A stretch of DNA of 64,000 bases. Origin: an uncultured Pseudomonadota bacterium. Its GTDB lineage: Bacteria > Pseudomonadota > Gammaproteobacteria > Burkholderiales > JALYOK01. The notes under the pieces were generated by a model. That model saw only the letters and a program-made list of their open reading frames with translations, was not told the origin of the DNA and did not search any database. Positions 58,780 through 64,000 of the stretch are shown one piece after another. Positions within the stretch are counted from its first letter, which is position 1. The number at the start of each line of letters is the position of its first letter. Location of the stretch: assembly GCA_902826775.1 (NCBI GenBank), contig CADEHE010000002.1, forward strand, positions 434,001 to 498,000, given 5' to 3'. The translations under genes and the position numbers were made by a program.

Positions 58780-61173
58780 TTACTGCAGCGTTAGCGCGTT
58801 GCTGGTAGCGATCGCGGTCCAACTGCTCGGTGCATGCAAGCGCAGCTCGTAAGTGCCCGGTGCCACCGTGCTTGGTATCGCAAACGGGCAACTGCCACTG
58901 GCGCGGGCCGTCGTCGGCGTCTTCGAGCAACTGACGTAGACCCACACCCCGCCGTGATCCTGCGAGGCTGCACCAGGTCGGTACAACCCAATCCAGTTGG
59001 TCGCGCCCGCCCGCGCTATGCCCGACCAACCAACCGTGACGCTGCCGCCGCGAGCGACGCTGCTTGGGCTGACGCTGAGCGTTATGCCACCGCCCACTGC
59101 GCCACCCGTGATGGCAATCGGCCCGCTCTTGGCGATCATGCTCCAACTGCTGGGCGCGTGCAGACGCAGTTCGTAAGTACCGCTCGGTAAGCCGGCCGGC
59201 ACCGGGAACGAGCAACTGCCGCTTGCGCGCGCAGCGCTGGCGGTCTTGCTGCAACTTACGTACATCCATGCGCCGCCATGATCTTGGGAAGCGGCGCCAG
59301 GACGGTAGAGCCCAATCCAGTTGGTGGCTGCGGGCGCCGTGATGCCGCTCCAACTCGCAGTAATGTTGGCGCCCGCCGCAATGCTGGCGGGGCTTGCGCT
59401 CACTGCCGTGGCCGCAGTGGCTTGGCCGGCTTCCAACAAGATGGGCGCGGCACCGACAGCGACAGTGGTGCGGCCCGTCAGATCGGACCGAACGCCTGCC
59501 AAATCGCGCTGGCCGGTGACGCCCCATGCGGGCGGCAGCGCATACTGCACGTTTAGATTTGGGTGCCACAGCGCCCAGCGCTTCTTGCCGCTGGCCTCGC
59601 GCAGCGTCGCTACGTGCACTCCGGCTGCGTCGATGCTGAAAGACTCCATGACTTGCCCAGTCATCCAACTCGCGACCTCTCGGTAAGCAATGCCGCTAGC
59701 GGTGAGCGTGGTTCGGTCGGTCGCGGTAAAAGCGAATTGGTTCCACTGGTTGTCCCAGGTGTAGTAGTAGAAGCGGCTGATGCCATAGGCCCAAGGAAGC
59801 AAGTAGCTGCGCGCGACAAAGGCAGCGCCCGTGGCTTGCGGCAATGGCGTCGCGTTTGGGATATCGATCCACCCTTGCTCGGTATTCCAGAGCGGCTTGT
59901 TTTGCAAGCCATAACGTCGCATCAACGCCCGAACGTTGGGCCCGCGAACAGCCAACGCCTCCTCGGGCCGATCAACATAGAAGTGATACGAAACGATGTC
60001 GATCGCAGACCCAACGCCCTGTGCCAGAAGAAATTCCAGCAAACCCGGTCCATCAAAACCGGCGAGGCTCGGGGAGAGTACTTGATTGGCGGCATCGATC
60101 TGCTTCAACACCGCCGATGCCTGCTGCGTCAGCGCGGCCAGCCGCTCCGGCGTGCCGCAGTAGAAATCAGACAGATCGGCTTCGTTCCACACTTCCCAGT
60201 ACTTGATCTTGCCCTTGTAGCGCGTGGCAACGGCGCGCACCCAGTCCTGCCAAACTTGATCGCTGCTCGGTTCACTGCACTGCCCTGGGCCGTAGGGACT
60301 ATCGGCGTTGGGCTGCAGCGCGGCCCACTGCGGTGTACGGCCGCCCAGCGTATACAAGACATCCGCACCGCGCGCGGTGGCCGCAGCCACGCGCGCATCC
60401 AATCCGCTCCAGTCGTAGAAGCCTTGCGCCCCATTCACCTCCGACCACTGCGCGCCTACACCGGAGCCGTTCTTGTTCGGACCGGCGTCCCAAATTCTTA
60501 CCGCACCGATGGCCGAACCGACTTGCGGCCACGGCGTATCGGCTTGGTTGAAATGCATGCCGAAATACGCTCGCGGCACGACGCTCGCCGCGGGCCTCGG
60601 ACTGCCGTCAGTTGAGGGTTCGGTCTGCATCGAGACATCGTCTATCCAAAATGTCCCCGGCGTTTCCGCCACCACCAGCAGTACGGTGCTTAGGGTCTGC
60701 GTCAGGGCTTCGAATTCATAGCGCTGCCACGCGGCGCCGAGTTTCGCCAGTTTGCTCGCATACACGGAGTAAGGCGCATCGCTTTGCCGCAACATGACTT
60801 TCACGTACATCGGACTCTGAGCGCGCATCCAGTAAGAAATGACGTTGCGTTTGCCCGCTTCCGTGGGAACGGCCAGGAACTGCGCAAACTGCACGCGACT
60901 GCCGCTCACCAACGTTATTTTCTGCGCAGTCGACCCGCTGCGCGGGTTGTTGGCATCGCGCTCGTACCGGATCACCGGCCGCGCATTATCCCAACACGTG
61001 TTGTCGTTCCAGCCCGAAGCGACCGCTCCGGTGATGTTGGAACATTCGGCCAAAGCAGCGTAGTTTCCTTCGAAACCAGCATTGTTGATGGGAAACGGCT
61101 GCACCTGCGCGAAAGCAACGGCTGACAGAAACACGAGAAACATGCATAGGCACAATCGCAAGAGGTGGCGCAT
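58780..61173 (-). CDS. Secreted glycoside hydrolase (clan GH-A-like) with duplicated C-terminal domain
   Basis: A 797-residue protein. Order: signal peptide (1-22), an N-terminal carbohydrate-binding-like jelly roll (about 25-185), a TIM-barrel glycosidase similar to GH39/GH5-like enzymes (about 200-510) with probable acid/base Glu331 in YWEVWNEADLS and nucleophile Glu432 in PLWNTEQGW, and two C-terminal domains of about 100 residues (588-690 and 697-797) that are near copies of each other (both with TNWIGLYRPGAASQDHGG and GTYELRLHAPSSW). It should cut an extracellular polysaccharide. ATG 61173 has AAGGAG 8 bases upstream. A longer open frame to 61647 has no support. Confidence 0.85.
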   Translation of the reverse strand: MRHLLRLCLCMFLVFLSAVAFAQVQPFPINNAGFEGNYAALAECSNITGAVASGWNDNTCWDNARPVIRYERDANNPRSGSTAQKITLVSGSRVQFAQFLAVPTEAGKRNVISYWMRAQSPMYVKVMLRQSDAPYSVYASKLAKLGAAWQRYEFEALTQTLSTVLLVVAETPGTFWIDDVSMQTEPSTDGSPRPAASVVPRAYFGMHFNQADTPWPQVGSAIGAVRIWDAGPNKNGSGVGAQWSEVNGAQGFYDWSGLDARVAAATARGADVLYTLGGRTPQWAALQPNADSPYGPGQCSEPSSDQVWQDWVRAVATRYKGKIKYWEVWNEADLSDFYCGTPERLAALTQQASAVLKQIDAANQVLSPSLAGFDGPGLLEFLLAQGVGSAIDIVSYHFYVDRPEEALAVRGPNVRALMRRYGLQNKPLWNTEQGWIDIPNATPLPQATGAAFVARSYLLPWAYGISRFYYYTWDNQWNQFAFTATDRTTLTASGIAYREVASWMTGQVMESFSIDAAGVHVATLREASGKKRWALWHPNLNVQYALPPAWGVTGQRDLAGVRSDLTGRTTVAVGAAPILLEAGQATAATAVSASPASIAAGANITASWSGITAPAATNWIGLYRPGAASQDHGGAWMYVSCSKTASAARASGSCSFPVPAGLPSGTYELRLHAPSSWSMIAKSGPIAITGGAVGGGITLSVSPSSVARGGSVTVGWSGIARAGATNWIGLYRPGAASQDHGGVWVYVSCSKTPTTARASGSCPFAIPSTVAPGTYELRLHAPSSWTAIATSNALTLQ

Positions 61174-61434
61174 GATTGTTGCTCCTTGTTGGTGCAGCCA
61201 GTTAGGAAGCTGATTTGGGAAGAACAAGTGCAAGGTATGTGCCGCCTTCGCGCAGCCGATGTAAGTAGCTGTAAGTTCGGCATTGTTACAATTTCCCCGA
61301 ACGGTTATTGTCGCCGTCAGGAGACGGGGATGGAGCGGTCGTGCGCTAACTCCATGATTTGCGCTGTTTCGCCGTGTCGCCGGGCGGCGACGAATGCGCG
61401 CACCAAATTTATGCACTCTCGATGAGGATTGGTC

Positions 61435-62511
61435 ATGATCGAACCCTATACTGCCGTCGGCCTGATCCCCACCGTGCGCGGCATCCGCAAACGCAAAGAC
61501 ATCAAGATCAATCTCGATCACCTGAAGCATTTGGTGAAAGCCGCTTCGTGGCTCTCCAGCTTGGATCTGCCGGTGCGCTTGATCGCGTTTCCCGAAGGCG
61601 CGCTGCAAGGTTTCAACGACGAAGTGCTCGATCTCGATCATGCGCAATTCGCGCGCGAAGGCGCCATCGACATTCCGGGCGAAGAAACCGAGGAACTAGG
61701 CAAGATCGCACGCGAGTACAACGCTTACATCATGGCGCAAGCGAAGGCCCGCCATCCGGATTGGAAGGATCGCTTTTTCAACGTCGGCTTCATTCTCGAT
61801 CCGAAAGGCAAGGTAATCTTGCAGCACTACAAAGTCTCGCCGCTGTTTCCGGTCGAGCACTCCATGTGCCCGCACGATGTGTACGATTGGTGGATCGAGA
61901 AATACGGGCGCAACTTGCAAGCGTTCTGGCCGGTGATCGATACCGACATCGGGCGACTCGGCATCATGATGGCGAACGAAGGCTCGTACCCCGAGAATGC
62001 GCGCGCGCTGGCGATGAACGGCGCGGAAGTCGTTTACCGCGCCTCTTACCCGCACCCAGCGACGGGCAACGAGTTTTTCGAAATTCAGTCGCGCGCGCGA
62101 GCGCTGGATAACAACATGTACATCATCGCGCCGAACATGGGCACGTACTATTTATTCCCGGAAGAAGACACGCCGATCGATACCTTCGGCGGGCGCTCGT
62201 TCATCTTCAATCATCGTGGGCAAATCGTCGGGCGGCAGGACTATGGCGCGGGCTCGACTTACGTCGGCGGCGTCATCGACATCGAAGCATTGCGCTACCA
62301 TCGCGCGAACGCGCAATGGGATAATTGGATGAAAGATTTGCGCACCGAGTTGTACCAACTCGTGTACGAGAAACCGATCTATCCGAAGAATCTGTACATG
62401 AAGCGCAAGCCTTACAAGCACGCCGAGTATAAGAAAGAAGTGATTCAGAAGCAGATCGAGTTGATGCACAAACGCGGGGTCTGGAAAAAGCCGGCGCGGG
62501 TAAAAAAGTAG
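61435..62511 (+). CDS. Nitrilase-superfamily protein without the catalytic Cys
   Basis: A 358-residue protein of the carbon-nitrogen hydrolase fold. Two of the three catalytic residues are present: Glu54 in AFPEGALQG and Lys133 in QHYKVSP. At the nucleophile position, where the family has Cys, the sequence is LGIMMANEGSYPENAR, so Ala180 takes its place. The fold marks NVGFILDPKGKVI and SRARALDNNMYIIAPN are good. Either it is a non-catalytic or altered member, or it belongs to a subfamily with another nucleophile. GAGGA lies 6 bases before ATG 61435. A LivK-type binding-protein gene follows. Confidence 0.85.
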   Translation: MIEPYTAVGLIPTVRGIRKRKDIKINLDHLKHLVKAASWLSSLDLPVRLIAFPEGALQGFNDEVLDLDHAQFAREGAIDIPGEETEELGKIAREYNAYIMAQAKARHPDWKDRFFNVGFILDPKGKVILQHYKVSPLFPVEHSMCPHDVYDWWIEKYGRNLQAFWPVIDTDIGRLGIMMANEGSYPENARALAMNGAEVVYRASYPHPATGNEFFEIQSRARALDNNMYIIAPNMGTYYLFPEEDTPIDTFGGRSFIFNHRGQIVGRQDYGAGSTYVGGVIDIEALRYHRANAQWDNWMKDLRTELYQLVYEKPIYPKNLYMKRKPYKHAEYKKEVIQKQIELMHKRGVWKKPARVKK

Positions 62512-62672
62512 AATACTCTAATAAGATTGCGTCCATAACTCTCTCTAAATCTCAATATCCTAGGTATACCTACTGAAGTACAATGACATTCGTCCTTCCC
62601 GCGCAAGCGGGAATCTCCTTGCGCCGCGAGATTCACTTGCCCGAAAATGACACATACAGAACTGGAGGAGTC

Positions 62673-63833
62673 ATGAAAAAAATAATCTTCGCGTGCGCAC
62701 TGCTAGCCGCGACCGCAACCCACGCCGCCGATAGAATAAAAATCGGCTTCATCTCCACGTTGAGCGGACCGAGCAGCGCGCTCGGCATCGACATCCGCGA
62801 CGGCTTCAACTTGGCGCTGAAGCACGCGGGCGGAAAGTTCGGCGGCTTGGCCACCGAAATCATCAGCGCCGACGATCAGCAAAGTCCCGATGTCGGCAAG
62901 CAAGCCACCGAGCGCATGCTGAAGAAGGAGAAAGCCGACATTCTCACCGGCATCGTGTTCTCCAACGTCATGCTCGCGGTCGCGCCGTCTATTTTCCAAG
63001 CGAACACGATCTACATCAGCCCGAACACCGGCCCGTCGGAACTCGCCGGGGAGAAATGCAACCCGCTGTTTTTCAACGTCGCTTTCCAGAACGAAGATCT
63101 GCACGGCGCCATGGGCAAGCACATGACGGACAAGGGTTACAAGAACGTGCTGGTGCTTGCGCCCAACTATCCCGGCGGTAAAGATTCCATTGCCGGCTTC
63201 AAGCGCCACTACAAAGGCACCATCGCCAGCGAAATTTGGACCAAGCTCGGCCAGCTCGACTACGCCGCCGAGATCGCGCAAGTGCGCGCGGCGAAGCCGG
63301 ATGCGATGTACATCTTCCTGCCTGGCGGCATGGGTATCAACTTCATCAAGCAGTACAACCAGTCTGGGCTCAACAAAGAAGTACCGCTGTTCATGTCCGG
63401 CTTCTCCGCGGACGAAGACACGATACGCGCCACCGGCGACTCGTTGGTCGGACTGTACAACTCATCGCACTGGAACAAAGACATCGACAACGCGCAGAAC
63501 AAGCGCTTCGTCGCTGACTTCCAGAAAGAGTACGGCCGCTTGCCTACCCTGTACGCCGCCCAAGGCTACGACGCCGGCAGTTTGGTCGATGCGGCGGTGC
63601 GCGAGGTTAAGGGAAACATCGAGGACAAGGAAAGTTTCCGCAAAGCGCTGCGGGCGGCCAACTTCAAGTCCCTACGCGGGGCATTCAAGTTCAATACCAA
63701 TCAATTCCCGTTCCAAACGGTTTACTTGCGCCAAACCGTGAAAGAAGCCGACGGCAAAGTCGGCAACAAGATCATCGCGCCGATTTGGCAGAACCAAGGC
63801 GATGCGTATGCGGTGCAGTGCAAGATGAAGTAG
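62673..63833 (+). CDS. ABC transporter substrate-binding protein (Leu/Ile/Val type)
   Basis: A 386-residue periplasmic binding protein of the LivK/type-1 family with a signal peptide (MKKIIFACALLAATATHA). The fold begins RIKIGFISTLSGPSSALGIDI, and continues with LTGIVFSNVMLAVAPSIF, KNVLVLAPNYPGGKDS and MYIFLPGGMGINFIKQ. It binds an amino acid, an amide or an aromatic acid for uptake. The start at ATG 62673 has GGAGGAG before it; an earlier in-frame ATG at 62583 is not supported. It follows the nitrilase-like gene after 160 bases. No permease gene is in the window to its right on this strand. Confidence 0.9.
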   Translation: MKKIIFACALLAATATHAADRIKIGFISTLSGPSSALGIDIRDGFNLALKHAGGKFGGLATEIISADDQQSPDVGKQATERMLKKEKADILTGIVFSNVMLAVAPSIFQANTIYISPNTGPSELAGEKCNPLFFNVAFQNEDLHGAMGKHMTDKGYKNVLVLAPNYPGGKDSIAGFKRHYKGTIASEIWTKLGQLDYAAEIAQVRAAKPDAMYIFLPGGMGINFIKQYNQSGLNKEVPLFMSGFSADEDTIRATGDSLVGLYNSSHWNKDIDNAQNKRFVADFQKEYGRLPTLYAAQGYDAGSLVDAAVREVKGNIEDKESFRKALRAANFKSLRGAFKFNTNQFPFQTVYLRQTVKEADGKVGNKIIAPIWQNQGDAYAVQCKMK

Positions 63834-63886
63834 TGGGTTAACTACAAGGGGCCGTAGAACTCCTTACAGCGTGGCCACTCGGAACA

Positions 63887-64000
63887 CTACCTTCCCAGAA
63901 CATCGCCGAAGAACACCCAGTTCTTGCCATCGAAGCGCTGCAAGCGCAATTGCTCGATCGGCTTATGGTCGGTTGGGCTGGTGTTGAGCACGATGCCGTC
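63887..64000 (-). CDS. ABC transporter substrate-binding protein, C-terminal end (partial)
   Basis: The last 37 codons of a gene cut by the window end, read on the minus strand with stop TAG at 63887-63889. The peptide contains NTSPTDHKPIEQLRLQRFDG and NWVFFGDVLG, which is the typical end of LivK-type binding proteins. It is convergent with the binding-protein gene that ends at 63833, 53 bases away. Confidence 0.75.
   Translation of the reverse strand, partial: DGIVLNTSPTDHKPIEQLRLQRFDGKNWVFFGDVLGR

Noticed and set aside
61174..61647. In-frame extension upstream of the glycosidase gene
   Set aside because: ATG 61173 has a good ribosome site and a signal peptide; the extension would overlap the start of the nitrilase-like gene.

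Overview
The window looks like a chromosomal stretch of a Gram-negative betaproteobacterium (Burkholderiales or Nitrosomonadales-like). The base composition is fairly GC-rich. Supporting genes are BamC-DapA, the 50S L16 arginine hydroxylase RoxA, PrkA-YeaH-SpoVR, a PEP-CTERM protein, TRAP transport and DsbD. I saw no rRNA, tRNA, prophage, IS transposase or CRISPR array. The assignment is by gene content only and I could not run a search.

Layout. 1-2.6 kb: C-terminal part of an AfsR/SARP-type (BTAD) regulator and a secreted alpha/beta hydrolase; between them lies a 9-bp direct repeat with 11-bp period, the typical form of a SARP operator. 2.8-5.3 kb: a HAD hydrolase and a SnoaL-like secreted protein, followed by a BrnT-type toxin-antitoxin pair enclosed between the intact SnoaL gene and a truncated copy of it (375-bp direct repeats). 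5.5-14.4 kb: housekeeping and stress genes (OmpA-like lipoprotein, ftsH with a PaaH-type dehydrogenase, htpG with a clear sigma-32 promoter, a sorbosone-dehydrogenase-like protein, RidA, slyD, peroxiredoxin). 14.4-20.5 kb: roxA, a DUF7931-like protein, an Ala-rich lipoprotein with 33-bp tandem repeats, an MBL hydrolase, bamC, dapA and a methyltransferase.

20.9-25.4 kb: a complete DSF quorum-sensing core of Xanthomonas layout, with rpfF convergent to an rpfG-rpfC operon. It probably makes a diffusible fatty-acid signal (RpfF), senses it (RpfC) and lowers c-di-GMP (RpfG). 26-30.5 kb: the prkA-yeaH-spoVR stress operon. 30.7-37 kb: RraA-like protein, aceA, a ThDP enzyme, a small membrane protein, nudC and the PEP-CTERM protein.

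37-45 kb: a methyltransferase, a DsbA-fold isomerase, then a same-strand run that suggests D-amino-acid handling (cation symporter, DSD1/D-threonine-aldolase-type enzyme, LrgA, LrgB, Sel1 protein, exported D-aminoacylase-like amidohydrolase). 45-49 kb: a histidine phosphatase, a dsbD-redoxin-small exported protein operon and an alpha/beta hydrolase.

49-58.6 kb: an accessory catabolic region. On + are a thiolase-like protein without the usual Cys, a GlcD/Dld-type FAD oxidase, a D-2-hydroxyacid dehydrogenase and a DUF35 protein. On - is a phyH-dctP-dctQ-dctM-gst operon. This region holds a 36-codon remnant of the FAD-oxidase 5-prime end and a pair of REP-like hairpins. 58.8-64 kb: a secreted glycosidase with a duplicated C-terminal domain, a nitrilase-superfamily protein with Ala at the catalytic Cys position, and two Leu/Ile/Val-type binding-protein genes facing each other, the second cut by the window end.
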